DNA from: Phlegmacium glaucopus
Lineage: Eukaryota; Basidiomycota; Agaricomycetes; Agaricales; Cortinariaceae
DNA length: 31,844 nucleotides
Assembly (NCBI GenBank): GCA_015039465.1
Contig: MU130162.1
Location: forward strand, 1-31,844
Reading direction: 5' to 3'
Shown here: in pieces, positions 1 through 12,700 of the stretch
Position numbering within the stretch: the first letter of the stretch is position 1
How the letters are laid out: each line of letters begins with the position of its first letter
Notes under the pieces: generated by a model
What the model saw: the letters and a program-made list of their open reading frames with translations, nothing else
What the model was told of the DNA's origin: nothing
Databases searched by the model: none
Translations under genes and position numbers: made by a program

Positions 1-170
1 TCTATACCCTTGTATTTTCTACAATCTAATACTTGTGACTAAAATTTTACATAGTCAACCTTTCTGGCAGTCCAATATGTGCTCTTGTATTGTCCACATT
101 CCAATACTTGTGACTAAAATTTTACATATTCGGTAATTCTTACATGCTCTTGCATGCTTGGCAATCCATG
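1..170. repeat. 75-bp tandem duplication at left edge
   Basis: A 26-base block beginning AATACTTGTGACT occurs at 28-53 and again at 103-128, a period of 75 bp. The bases before it (a CTTGTATT stretch followed by a CAAT or CCAAT block) also match between copies. A degenerate third start may lie near 150-180. There is no coding signal. The array may continue left of the window. Confidence 0.75.
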
Positions 171-399
171 CAGCCCCTTGTAAATTGTTGCTGGAGTTGT
201 AGAGTTCACATTTATTGTCGTGGATTGTATATTTTTAGTTGGAAGCATTCACATGTATCTATTTACACGAATTTCGAAGTTTACAGGTATTTTATTACTA
301 TGTTTATGTATGTATCCAGATACAAACATCGTGATGTTTTGGTGATGTCAATTTTACTTACTCTTTGAAATTCACAACCCACAACCTCTCTAAAAGCTA
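171..399. other. AT-rich non-coding stretch
   Basis: No spliced or unspliced frame here looks protein-like. The 74-codon frame over 144-368 has no recognisable motif and no intron structure. I see nothing else. Confidence 0.6.
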
Positions 400-592
400 G
401 AGAAAAAAAGGCAGAATCAACAAAACAGCTAGCAATGAAAGGTTAGATGGGTGTAAAACTGTCTTAACTTGATTAATTTAATTGCATTCAAAGTGCACTC
501 TACCTGGTTTGAACTCACCACCTCAGGAGCAGACCAACAGACCAGCATTACTCTTGGATCATTGACCACTACACTATCAGAGTAATTAAGAC
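400..592 (-). mobile_element. tRNA-derived SINE-like element
   Basis: Read on the minus strand this has an RNA polymerase III promoter layout. A box A-like TAGTGTAGTGG lies at 576-566 and a box B-like GAGTTCAAACC at 516-506, with box starts about 60 bp apart. The first bases, CTCTGATAG near 582, resemble the 5' end of a tRNA, and AGAG after box B could close an acceptor-like stem. A T-run on the minus strand at 409-403 could be the Pol III terminator and 3' end. The spacing is wider than in an ordinary tRNA and the arms do not fold cleanly, so a SINE or tRNA pseudogene is more likely than a working tRNA. No second copy is visible in this window, so repetitiveness is inferred. Confidence 0.6.
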
Positions 593-1426
593 AAACACAT
601 TAATATGCTATATATTCCATTAGGTAGCAGCCACACACTAGGGCTATTGTTGCATCTTAGCTTATATATTAATAAACTCAAATACAATTACCATTTGGGC
701 AATAAAGCTCTGAGATGTCTAGTCTTCAATTGGAGAGAGGGAAAAACTGCTCTCTTATACCATTGGCTTGTGGGTGTCTTAAGAGTTATGAGATCTTGAC
801 TGTGACCCTGATGTAAATTTGTGTGTGCAATGCCCAGTAGCTCATCATTCTAAGATTACTAGTGATGTCCCTGATGGTTTTCTTGTAGCAGAGTGATGGG
901 CAACCATGCATATCACTCCCAGACCAGTTATGATCATTTTCAGTGACCCTTTTTCCCTTAAAACAGTGATCAGTAACTATGCACTCAGCTCCAAACCACT
1001 GGTCAAGTTCATGACCATCAACCATGTTTATTTGCTGAAGAATAATGTCATACTAACAACTCAAACAAGAGACAATAGAGAATTTACAGGGCAAAATCTA
1101 GGTACTCAGACTAATGAGCAGAGGCATAACTATGGGTTTCATAGTCATGCTCTCAGCTCACCCCTGGTTGATAAAGATGGAATCCGAAGAATTGTAAATC
1201 TCTGTTTTGAATTTCTGATCTCCAAATTCCATCAAGTGGCTTCCACTCCCAAAACCATTAGTATCTCTACTTAGATGATATTTCTACTACTCTAGCATGT
1301 CGCAACTTCACAAGGCAATCAGAATTTTGATTAGTAGCAAAGCGGGTGTCAACTTCACTTTCCTCAGATTATATAACAACAAAATTCAAGACACCAGTTC
1401 TGAATTGAATCTCAAAATGGAGGCAA
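593..1426. other. non-coding region downstream of the ABC transporter gene
   Basis: No frame here has codon structure or recognisable motifs. The 122-codon plus-strand frame at 906-1274 has no family resemblance. The right part, up to 1426, would include the 3' UTR of the minus-strand transporter gene. I see no clear polyadenylation element. Confidence 0.55.
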
Positions 1427-4400
1427 CTACCTTACACGAGACGTCGAGGCTATTCCATCTGCCATGTCATATAGCACATCCTTATCACCACTGCCGTCCA
1501 CTAAAGACTTCAGGAAACCATCTGTCTTTTGGAGCAAAATTTTCGGACTGTCGAATTCAGCCTAGAGGAAGCTATCAGTGAAAATCCATGTTTCAATTTC
1601 GAAGATAACCCACAATCCGTCCATCATCAAGGACCATCTGAGCTTGGTGTTTAGTAAAAACGGAAAAGAAAAGTTACATTGACATACTATTCTGTCGGCA
1701 TCCATGATTGTCTGCAGTCGATGAGCAATGGTGATGATAGTAACATCTGAACTCATTTTGTGTCGCAAAGTAGTTTGTATGATGGAATCTGTCTTATAAT
1801 CTGAAATCATACGTTATAAAAAGGCCAAAGAGAAGCAATCATAATGGTCAAACACACCGATGGCAGAGGTTGCTTAAAAAAGAAAACTGGAGTCAACGTT
1901 CCGAAGTCCACAAAAGACCGCACAACCCACCTTCATCTAAAATCAGGAGCTTGCTTCCTCGAACAATTGCACGAGCCAAGGCAATGATCTGTCGCTGACC
2001 AACAGATAGGTTACCGCCACCACTAGCTATGTTGCTGTCCAAAGTTAGACGAGCTTCCTCAAGTTCTTCTTGGAGTGAAAACAGTCCCGCAGCACGCAAG
2101 GCATCATTCAAAGTAGCATCGTCATGTTGCTCGAACGGATCCAAATTACGCCGGAGTGTACCTACTCCACTTAATAAGCCAGAAGCGGTAAAATGCTTTT
2201 GATGAGTACGCACCACTTAAAAGTTCGGGCTTAGAGGAGAGGTTATATCAGTAATCAACGACAGTGCTCATCACACCCACTCACAGTTTGCGGAATGATG
2301 GTGATATTTGATCTCAATGCATCCAGATTGATTTGGTTGGTAGGAATTCCGTCATAGTATACCGTACCTTCTGTGAGTATACATCGCAATAAAGCGAGGG
2401 TCAATGAACTCTGTGAAACAAATGAGTTATGGCTGGAGTTGGGTGGAAAGTCAAACACTATACCTTTCCGCTGCCCGTCCTGCCCACTAGGTTTCACTAA
2501 ATTAGCCATAACGTTTTATGAACTGTGGAGACAAGACTTGCCAACTCCTATGCGTTGTCCTGACTGGATATGGAAGGAAATATTGTGAAGAACCGCTGGG
2601 CCTGTCTGAGAAGAATCGTGAGCTTCTGATTGTGCTTTCAACATGAGCCACACCTCTGAATAGCGAGCTGAAAGCTTTTCCACACGGAGATCGCCACTAG
2701 TAGGCCATGCAGCAGGGGGCTTCCCAGTCTCAGTCGCTTCTGGTTCATGTTCGATATCAATGTATCCTTGGATGCGCTCCAGACTACACGGGATGATGTT
2801 AAAGTTGTTTATGCACCATAAATCGTGATGCTTCTCACCTGTTGCCTTGCACTTCAAACTCGTTGAAATATCTAACCCACCACAAGATCATAGTGCAAAA
2901 TTCAACGACCATATTCAATGAGAATCCGGTATTACCAGCTCCAACCGAACGGCCGTAAACTAGATAAGAAGCTAGTGCAGCAGTGAAAATAGCCCCCAAG
3001 ACGTCGATTCTTACACCAATCCATCGATTCAGATTGTAGGACATTCGGGCAACTCGGACATAGTGATTTATTCGTTCCAGAGACTCGGTTTTGAAAGGAA
3101 CCTGGGCACCATAAGCGCGAATCGAGACTTTTTCGCATTAATAGTATGTTTAAGTTAAGAAGTAGACGAACGTTACCTATACCCACAATTGCTGCGCTAA
3201 AATGAGCCAGTAGCGGGGAACGTGCATTGCTGGATAACAGATGTAAATGATATATCAATGATAACTAGTGTTTGCCTACCTCATCTCGCGTTTGACGGAT
3301 AATTGGGCTCGCAGATAGAGATTACCCAGACAGGCACCCAAAATTGCGACCGCCATTCCAGGGAACAAGAATATTGGGGTGAAGATGACGATAACAGCAA
3401 GTTTAGTGAGCATCGTTGTCCCAATTTCATTCAGCGTCGCAACTACATCGGGTATAGGACCGTCGACAGCGCGTATATCCTGTGTACATCGAGCAATTAT
3501 CCTTCCTGTCGGCGTCTCATCCAGCCATCTAAGAGATGTCCTGAGTTCTTCAGTGATTAGCTAAACCCCTTCGAACTCACCGAAGTGTGCTTCCCAAGAC
3601 CGAACTAACCAATGAAGCGCTGATACTCCTGGATGCCCTGAGAGTTCCATAGACATAGAAGATAGATGACGCAGTGTAAATGACAACCATTGTAAAGAGA
3701 ATAAGAGAATATTGCGTGAGGTAACTGATTTTGGGCAAGTCATCAATTATGGGCCGAATAGATGAAAGAAAGAGCCTTACGGCAATGGATTGACCTCAGG
3801 GGACGTGTGGGTTTCGTACTGAGACCCCCAATATCCAAGGAACCAGACTTGGAAAGTGTCCACCCAATCTGTTAGGAGTGTAACAGAAATCCAGATCGAA
3901 AAGAAGATAAGAGGATAGTCTCCTCCTAACCCAGAAAGGTATAGTTTCATAGATTTCCATGTAACATGTCCTTCTGCAATTTCTTCTGCAATCACGAGCT
4001 TTCCATCTGTAGGCTTGTCCCTTTTGATTGTAGGCTTGACTTCTTCAGTGACTGTCCCCAGAACTTGATCTACTTCTGATACTGGAGAGAGGTCATTGGC
4101 TAAAGTAGAAGCGAAGTGTTCGATCCCTTGACTTCGTACAGTACCATCTTGACCAATCGACACCACATGTTGAGCAATGGGCGTAGCAAGGGCGACATTA
4201 TGCGTCTTTCAGGAGACGTTGTCAACCAGAGAATTTTCCCAAAAGAATTGTTTATTTCTTACCACGAGCAAAATCGTTCTTCCCTTCACTAAATCGCCTC
4301 GCAAACACCGGTCAATGATCCAGGACGACCTAATCGCCAGCCTGGTTCAGCACAAAAAAACACAGGGAATGGATAGCACGTACGTGTGCACATCCAGGGC

Positions 4401-7400
4401 AGCGAGAATGTCGTCAAGCAGAAGTATCTCGGCCGACGAATAGATGGCTCTTGCCAGAGTGACTCTAGCCTATCAAAAAGATAAAACAGTGCTCGCAAGA
4501 GCGCTTTGAGGCGTCTCACCTTCTGCCCTCCGCTAGTACGAAGATATCAAAAGACTGTCCAAGAGATCTTGGATGATGGCTAACCTTAACGTAAGTCCTC
4601 GTTCGCCAACTTCTGTCTTATCACCAGCGTCAAATAGCTCCAGATCACGTTCCAAAGCGCACTGGTGGAGGACTTGAAAAGTTTGGCTCAGGGGAAGTAA
4701 CAAGAGTCAAAACGAGCATGTTTCCTACCTTTGCGGTATCGAACTTCATCATACGCAGAACCGAACAAGATGTTATCGCGGATTGTTTCGTTCTGAACCC
4801 ATGATTCTTGTGCAGCATATGCCACACCTCCTTTCCTGGGGAGATTGAACCATGCATCAGCGGTTGATGGAATGAAGTGCATCTCTCCTATCCATTATCG
4901 ACTATTAACTGTAATAAGGTTGAAAAAACATCATCCGAACTCACCAAGTAAAGCCATCAGCATAGACGTTTTCCCCGATCCACTGCAAATGATTACAATT
5001 CATATTAGTTATGTATAAAACACGAAAACTCACGTAGGTCCGATGATCAGATTGATACAATTACGTTTGAACAATTGCTCGCCACTGATATGCAGCCGGA
5101 ACATCCGGTTGGATGGCGTTGAAGTACCACTAGGGGATTCAACAGACCAGGAGAATGTGGCGTTGTTGAATCCAATCTCGTCTTCATACTGAGTTGTGGT
5201 TGGGATATCAACCATATTCGGCTTATCTGCGAACGAGTCCAACAATTCTGTATTCTGCAGAAAGTCGGTCATACGATCTAATGAGACTTTGCCTGAACAG
5301 CAAGCGTGAGCGAAAGATCAAACGCAACCGATCAGGGCACACCTTGAATCGTAGTGAGGACTTGATTTGACAAGCGGTATAACTGCATCCTCAACAAAGA
5401 AAACACCGTCATAGTAGAGAAGATCTTGGAAGCTGGATATATAGTCCTTTTAGCAGTAATTTTGCATTGCTATGTTTGACATACCAGCAAGCTCTTGTTT
5501 CATAATGACAGTATAGGTGGCGTAGGTGACCAACATAACAATGGTAGGGATGATGTGGCTGTAAAACATTGAGTTCTTCCTCCTAAATAAACGATAGCGC
5601 AATCGGCGACGCTCACTTTGCGATCCCACCCAATGTCTCTAATACCTAGCATATGATATCAAAGACAGGCAGATTGAAGGAAATGTTATTCTGCCAACCT
5701 TAAGCTTCCATAACCAACCAAGTTCATCATTTCGCTTCTCCCTAATCCTCTCCGACATACTACGTTCCCACCCGAAAAGCTTGATCATTCGTATAACATT
5801 GACGGCTGCGAATATAAAAACTCATCCGTCTGAGATCATGATTGCGTGCAATATACCTTCTGTAACATCTTGTACTCGGGCGTCCGTCTTGAATTTCAAC
5901 AGAAAGTCAGGTGGGATGAGGAAGAGAAACACCAAATGTGACAGTACCATTTTCATCCTCTGAATTTGTGCATCTTGAACCTTTTTGGCGATATATCCGG
6001 GTATCGGAAACATGACGAACATGGTAGTGAGACCAACGAAGGCGCTTTAATATGAGAAAAGTGAGATTACTCTTTCAATTCAGAATACGAAGGCAAGCCG
6101 ACCTCCATCCAAGTACTTGATACAAGAACACGGTGCACAGAACCAGTTGAAGTGGGACATTTAAGACTAGCTGGAGTATCAGACAATAATTCTAAACTCG
6201 AACAAAAGGACTGAAGCGCACTGATGAAGAGGAAGTCCCGTGCTTGAACAATATTGCCTAAATCTGTGGTGACTAGATTGTTGATTTTACCGATGAGATT
6301 TTGTGCGCCCTTTGTGCTCTTGCTTGCTTGCTTAGCGTCACTCTTGAGAGTCGATGAGTCGTCCTTATCCTTTCCCTTCACACCAGCCTTTGAGGTGGAT
6401 TGAGAGTCACTGGAGGAATCCAGAGATACGGCCGTCGAAGCTTGGGAAGGTTCGCTGGCTCTTTCATCCGAATTTGAATCGATGGCTTTGCCCTCAGCGA
6501 CGGATGCGCTATCTGGCGTTCCAACGACAGTAACATTATCTTCTTCAATCTTTTCATTTGAAGCTTCAGCCTTTAAACGAATCCGTAAGCTATGTTCGAA
6601 GACTAGCTGTGTGAGCAATCCCTCTGTGCGAACCAACGTCCTCGTTGCAATGAAGATATACCACTGGAAGCATATATTTCTGATAAGCGGCCCAACAAGA
6701 AGCCATAAGATCCAGAACCATGGCCGAATACGAGCACCTGCGCCACCGGTTTCCAGGTAACTGGAGGTAATAATGAATAAGGAATCGTTTACACAAATTA
6801 TAATAACTGACTTCAGTAGCCTATTTATGCCGATCGGTGAAGCAAAGATGGCACTGGTTTGTCCAATGAGACACAACGAAAGGATCGTATACTCCACGCC
6901 TGCCATCAAGACGTGTAATTATTGGTTATGAAATTTGCTAGCACTCGAACTCACGAAAAACGCGCATTAAACCAAAGAACAAGTGTCTCCGTTTAGCACC
7001 ACAGTAAGGATCTAGATGCTATACATCAAACTCAGCATGTGTTTTGGTTGTGTCAAAGATAAATATAATACCGGAAAGGCGTTCTTAGTGATATGTTTGG
7101 AATAATCCGAATCTGAAAGAGGAGGAAGTTGATCGAATCGCAAATGTGGAACACGATAGCCTAGCATGATAACCGGATCCAGATATGTATAAAACACCAA
7201 AGCAAAAAGTGAGCACGTCTGTTCTGGATTTGGTTCTGGCATTGGATCCTATGTATTCAGAAATAGGTCAGCGCCTGGAAATAACATTGACCGAATGGAT
7301 TAATGAACCTTTGGATTAACTGGCACATATCGACGAGGAATAAATAGTGGGATGACCACGGCCGTCAACGTAACGATACTCAATTTGATCCAAAGCATGT

Positions 7401-8127
7401 AACCTTCCTGCAGATCTTTCGGTTCCTCTGTGAATGTAGCAAGGGGCCAGATATCTCTGTAGAGGTAAACTCCAAACACGCTTAACAAAACCAGGATATT
7501 GTATCGCGTCGCTGAGACACTCCAGTCCTTTATGGTAATGGATACTATTGCCATCATAGAGGAATAGAACTAGAATTGTTTATGACTTCAGGTATTGCAA
7601 AACAAACGAACAGAAGGGGATTCACGAATGTCACAGTCATAAGAACCTCCGGACAACCGACGAAGAGATGCTCAAAAAGTGTGCCGACTATGTTTGAATG
7701 ATTCCTCTGGCACTTTAGCAAGGAGTTCACAGAAAGAGCGAAAAGGACGAGACATCCAAATAAACGTGCCACCATGAACGAGTAGATCGTCCATCCACCG
7801 TGACTTTTCACCTTCTTCTTTACTGAATGAGAAAATGTGGAAGCCGTTACATCAACCAAAGGCTCAGTCTCAAGGACGGAACCAGGCTGCCGGAAGGTGT
7901 TGATCCAATACAGGAGTATGTGGATAGTTTGAAGGAAGAGACAGATACATGAAATCGCGAAGGACACAGACCAGGAATCAGATGGAAAGCTAATGAGAGA
8001 AATGAAATGAGAGTCTATATGTGAGAAACGTCGTGTAGAATACTTGCTTCAATTTCAGCCCTTTCGCTCTAATCTGCGCATTTAGCACGAAATTTATTGC
8101 GTTGTATTCCCTCCAGGTATCTATCAT
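1427..8127 (-). CDS. ABC transporter, ABCC/MRP type, 36 exons
   Basis: Full-length ABC exporter of the ABCC (MRP/bile-pigment) class, expected to move conjugates or drugs across the vacuolar or plasma membrane using ATP. Exons, minus order: 8127-8048, 7989-7626, 7569-7309, 7248-7072, 7018-6955, 6899-6812, 6760-6222, 6166-6103, 6044-5948, 5887-5857, 5805-5699, 5645-5617, 5582-5485, 5432-5343, 5292-5034, 4982-4945, 4887-4729, 4672-4585, 4532-4520, 4469-4384, 4329-4263, 4205-3781, 3724-3581, 3528-3280, 3229-3177, 3127-2839, 2783-2654, 2605-2542, 2486-2464, 2410-2285, 2229-2214, 2161-1931, 1872-1858, 1800-1688, 1637-1614, 1561-1427. They total 4836 nt (1611 aa plus stop). NBD1: GPTGSGKTS near 780, LSGGQK near 878, LLLDD near 900 (Asp where the catalytic Glu usually sits, common in ABCC NBD1), then LVTHN. 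NBD2: GRTGSGKSS near 1385, NLSVGQRQ near 1494, LLILDEATSAID near 1515, TIAHRL near 1548. Membrane helices precede NBD1 and lie between the NBDs. A Ser/Lys-rich insert lies in the first membrane domain (exon 6760-6222), recalling the Ybt1/Vmr1 subgroup. The ATG at 8127 is the first after an in-frame TGA. Confidence 0.9.
2487..2541 (-). other. GC-AG intron inside the NBD2 Walker A coding region
   Basis: The exon ending at 2542 stops after GTTG and the intron begins GCAAGT, the usual donor of GC-AG introns. It ends CCTAG at 2487. Joining at GC restores the expected [10 protein letters not shown] reading, whereas the GT donors nearby break the frame. Length is 55 nt, like its neighbours. Confidence 0.8.
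7990..8047 (-). other. first intron of the transporter gene, probable GC-AG
   Basis: Exon 1 (8127-8048) ends in phase 2 before GCAAGT, the same six-base donor as the NBD2 GC intron. The acceptor is CATTAG and the length is 58 nt. The overlapping GT donor (GTATTC) would put exon 2 out of frame. It rests on exon 1 being correct, which is less certain than the rest of the gene. Confidence 0.55.
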
Positions 8128-9763
8128 TGAGACAGGTATGGGCTGTCAAATGGGATCTCGCAAGTCGACAACACTCTGGTTGAGTTTTGAGCCTGTACTG
8201 ACGATGTGGGAGAAGAAGAGAAAAGTTTAACGTGGTTACTCGGTGAGGTTCCTTTATTTAAGTCGGTATCGGTCAAAATGATCCGCTGTTCGTGAAACGA
8301 TGCGCAGGCCGTGGTCGTCGCATACAACTGCTAATGATTCAAACACCTTCTCAAATTTTACTGCATACTGCTGCAAGTACTTCTTGCGCCCGTGTGCCTG
8401 CCTAGATCCACTTGAATCCAATTTCTTCGCTCACATCGTCAGAAAACAAATGTACTCACAGAGAAGATGGCCAAATCCAATTTCGCAGCGACCGTGCGCT
8501 GGGAATTCTTAATTTGTTATTCCACATGGTCCGATAAGGATTGATGGTCATGGATTCACTGAGTCATAGAGAGTCAGGGGCTGTCAGGGGTCCTTTTAGG
8601 TCCCGTTACCGCTCTATTGTAGTCTGTTTACAGGAAAACTCGGTGTGCGTTGCCTATGCGACATGTCGTTGTATCGGTAGGCAAAATGTACATAAGCATC
8701 AACGTATAGAGCTATTAAGAACAGATGACCAACGTCAGAAGGCGCACGTTTTGGATCTGAGAGAGGAGTCAAGATTAATTGGCCAACGATAATCAAGTTC
8801 CAGTGATGGGGACAAGTTGAGATGAGGCAGTGGTACTACTAAGTAAGACTCCAGGTGACCTTCATAAGAAGCTGGCAGAAGCGTCTATTCAGACCATAAA
8901 GATAACCTCCTTTAAATGGAAACACGTTTAGACAGGGCAGGGACGAGGAGGGTTTCATCATGATAATTAAGTGCTACATATATGTAAGTATAGGTATATA
9001 CGTATGCCCATATGCGTATGCATCATCTCAATAACAAAAAGAAGGGAGAACTAGAACATAAAAACAGGAACAGGAATAGAAAAGAAAAACGGAAAGAGAA
9101 AGAAAAAAGAAAAAAATACAAGGACAGAACGGCGGTATAATCGTTTGATCAAGGAGAGCCTATGCTCGCTTGCTCCTTTGCTCGTTCGCCGGTGGTGCAT
9201 CAAGCCATATGCAAATGGAAGAAAGGGAAGGCATTTATGGGAAGGCAGACTGTTTATGTGTATTCGTATGTGGAGTGGAACGGATGGTTCGTGAGACATC
9301 AAGAGGCGGGAGGAAAGGCGGTAAGGAGAGACGCAGAGAAGGGCGTGCAAGAATCTCTGGAACAAATATTTTGAAAAAGGTATGCATTGGCTGAGAGGAA
9401 CGGGTACAGAGGAAGAACAGAAAGAAATGAAAAAGAGAAATTGATAAATAGCGTGAATTGAGAGGCAAGGAACAGAAAATGAAAATGAAAAAAAAGGAGA
9501 AAGTCATGCAGACAGTTCACAATTTTTTTTATCAATAGAGTCCAAGAACCCAAAGAAAATAGGCACCGGTAAACTCAAACACAAGAAAAGGTAGAGTCCG
9601 GACGACTTCTGTCAAGCAAGTCATCAGCCGGAGGGGGAGAGAAACAGAGCATAAGTGACGAGGGGGAGAGAGGGCAAACGCACAAAACGCTGAACAGGGA
9701 AAAAAAAAACAAGGCTTCCCAACACCCAGTCAACCAACCAGCCCTCGCACAAGAGAAAATTCA
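8128..9763. other. intergenic region with a long purine-rich tract
   Basis: Lies between the start of the transporter gene and the stop of the next minus-strand gene, so it holds the transporter promoter and the neighbour's 3' UTR. From about 9030 to 9720 the plus strand is strongly purine-rich (GAA, GGA and AAAAG runs, with only short pyrimidine breaks), so the transcript of the upstream gene would carry a CU-rich 3' region. The ORFs here are low-complexity shadows of that bias. Short TATG/ATAC alternations occur near 8975-9025. I see no gene. Confidence 0.6.
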
Positions 9764-12700
9764 TTAATGAGGCCAAATATCAGTGACCGTTCGCCTTCGT
9801 TCACGTCGATTAGCAGGTCCTGGGTGTTGTAAAAACGTAGAGGCGGCGCTCCTGTCAGCTGCATGGGTATCCCATAACATCCTTCGACTCCCACCACCAC
9901 CGCCACCACCGCCAGAGGTGCTTGAAACGCCAGCGCCAGGATTACCTCCCAAATCCACTGCCCCCGCGCCACCAGCAGCATCTGAAAAACCACCACGATA
10001 ATCCTCATCATAGGTCGTCTGCTCAACAAGTCCATCCAAAGACATCCTCGCACTTCTCATATTACCAACCGTTCGTCTCTTGGCTTCCCTCTCTCCCCCC
10101 CTCTCTTTTTCCTTCTCCCGTTCCCGTTCACCGGCACTAACACCTGCACTCGACTCCCCACCTCCACTCCTAAACTGCATCTGCAGCCCCGTCAAGGCAG
10201 CAGTCACCGAAACACTGGCACTTTCCGAAGGTCTCGAAAAAGTAACTTGTGAACGATCCGATCTCCCCGAAGCAGTTCTAAGTAATGGAAACGCAGACGC
10301 TGAACCGGACCCAGAGGAACTGGAGATATGGCCGCTGGAATGAGAGCTAGAGTTTGAGACGGTGTGTGGTGTGAGGGCGGTTGTGGCATTGCTTGGTGTG
10401 GTGAGAGATGGGAATGAGGGAAGGCTACCTCTGATAGTGGATCTGCGGTCTCGACTTGTTGTAGTAATGGAAGTAGAAGAAGGCGCGGGAATACGTTCGG
10501 CATTGTTATTTGTAGACTGTCGTCTCCCAAGCGTTTCAGAAGGTAAGGTCGGTAATGGTTTCGGAATATTCAATGGCGGAAGCATTCGTGTTCTTTCCCG
10601 TTCTTGAGTATTAAGCACACCACCTCGAGTCCGCGAGGCAGGTGTAGGCGACGGTTCATGACTTCGAGGCAAGTCATGTAGAGGTTGAACCGTTTCTTGA
10701 GAATCGTGCGTCGGGATCCCGCCCCCACGACCAGGAGAAAACTTGGCATCCAACATCTGTTCACGCTGTTCTCTAGGTGTAAACAACTTCCTTGCAGGAT
10801 CAGTTCGATCTCCAAGTGCAGGAAGTGATTTCCTAATACTGGCTTGTCTGAAATGTTGTGACTGCTGATGTGAAGGAGGCGTCTCATACTGCAACTCCCG
10901 ATCTCCAGACCTCAAATTCTGATACGTAGCAGGCGACGCTCTAGTTAGCACACTTTCCGATCTTTGTCCACCTGCTCCCGCGCCGCCGGAACCAGAAGAA
11001 ACGCCAGCACCAGCGATCCTATCCCGCTCTCCAGGCTCCCAACTATTCCTCGACGAGGCACTCCGTCTACCGCTTCCCGCGCTCCCCACATCCGGACTAA
11101 CACCTCCCCTCCTCAATCTCAACCCCTCATCGGCAGCAGCATCAAGACTCGCATGTTTTCCACGCACCGAAGGCGATCCTCCTCCTGGATAGTCCGCCAA
11201 CAAGGAAGAAGAGGATAGAGAAGGACCAATATCTCTCATAACTCTTCCAATACCTAATAAAAACCCCGTCATCCCTCTAACCAGTTCATCTGCAACTCTG
11301 GAGTTTTCCCTATACTCAGCGGCAACTCTATTCCATATATTGCCGATTTCTTGAGTATCGCGTCCAGTTCTGCTACTGCCGCTGCTTCCTTCCACCTCAG
11401 CTTCTACTTGTTCTTCAACAGCCCGACCATTCCCCTGCTTCAAGAGCCCACTAAGCCGTTCGGCAGCGTACACCATACTTTGTGCGTTCTTTGCCAACTC
11501 GGTTTGCGATGCACCCGTCCCTGCGCTACCGCTACCAACGGCTTTCCCAAGAGGTAGCCTATTCAACTGAGTTTCGAACATGGTCAAACTCTCCAACATC
11601 AATTTGATATGTTCAGTTTGATTTGATGAACTACCACCCGGGGTTTGGGAATTAAGTCGGCGAGTACCGAATGGACTTGCGGTTGATATTCGTTCATGCA
11701 TATGGTGTGGTGTGGCTAGTAGAGGAACGGGGGAAGGTGTATGAGCATGGCTGTTGTGGTTGTAGCGACTGAGTGATGATCCAGCCCGATCCATCGGCAT
11801 TGAATCTCGTTCGCGTTCTCTCTTCGCCGAGGAAGCTTCAACTCTCGCCAACGAACTCTCTCGATCCCTTGATGAAAATTGACGAGTGGATCGATCAGAA
11901 TCGCGATATCGCTTGTCCAGATCGTCTTCTTTGTCCAGATATCGATAATCAGCCATTGACGTAGCAGCTCTCGGGGGATGTCGTCTCTCCCTTTCTGGCA
12001 ACACACTCTTCCGCTCCTCATCCTGAGGACTCCAATCCACTCTCCTGTCACTCCGTTCCTCTTCCCTCCTCCTACTCAACCCAGCAGCTCTCAACCCCTC
12101 TCCAATCAAACTCCTACCACCAGGACTTAACAAAGCACTCTCTGCACTACCCCCACGCATTGTTTGTCGCCTTTCCCTTTTTGGATTGCCATCTTCGTTT
12201 GAATGTGATGTGTTGTATTGGCGATCACGAACAGTTGCTGGTGGCCTGAAACCGTCTACCGACCATCGAGGATTTGGCCCACCACTACGTCGGTAATCGC
12301 GGACAGTGGAAGGTCTGCTGCCTCTGAATGGGGTTACAGGTTCTGCAGGTTGCTGTATAGGCAAATGAGTAACTAGGGGACGGAAAAAAGTCAAATATAT
12401 GCGCTTACCTTCCAACTTGCTCGCCCAAGATCTACATCTACACTCGCCCTTTGTGTATCATTACCGGCCACGCTCCTCCTACCCGTACTAGGACCTGCCG
12501 GGGTTGGACTATCATCAACTAAATCTGATCTAAATTCTTTGGGTAGAGCCGCTCTCCGTCTAGAACCCAGGGGGCTCCTTCTTGAAGAAGCGACAGCTGC
12601 CAAGGCACTTTGAGCGATTAAATCTCGTTCGTTGAGAGTTCTATCAAGTGTTCGATTCCTGGCTGTCCCCGTGGCTGTTTGTGGTCCATCGTTGTCTTCT

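Noticed and set aside
506..582. A functional tRNA gene
   Set aside because: Box spacing is too wide and the arms do not form a clean cloverleaf; a tRNA-derived SINE fits better.
1427..8127. Transporter as a degraded pseudogene, because its frame is broken into many ORFs
   Set aside because: All breaks fall at introns with proper ends, all 36 exons join in phase, and every conserved ABC motif is complete.
8124..8327. 67-codon minus frame as an extra 5' exon of the transporter
   Set aside because: It is in a different frame from the ATG at 8127, ends in a stop and has no donor that would join it in phase.
9051..9553. Several overlapping Phe/Leu/Ser- or Arg/Lys-rich frames
   Set aside because: They arise from the purine-rich tract in all frames and have no codon structure or motif.
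9764..12415. 883-codon frame with Met at 12415 as a separate gene
   Set aside because: The first 21 codons overlap the end of an upstream coding exon and an intron with good splice sites. Joining gives one longer open protein.
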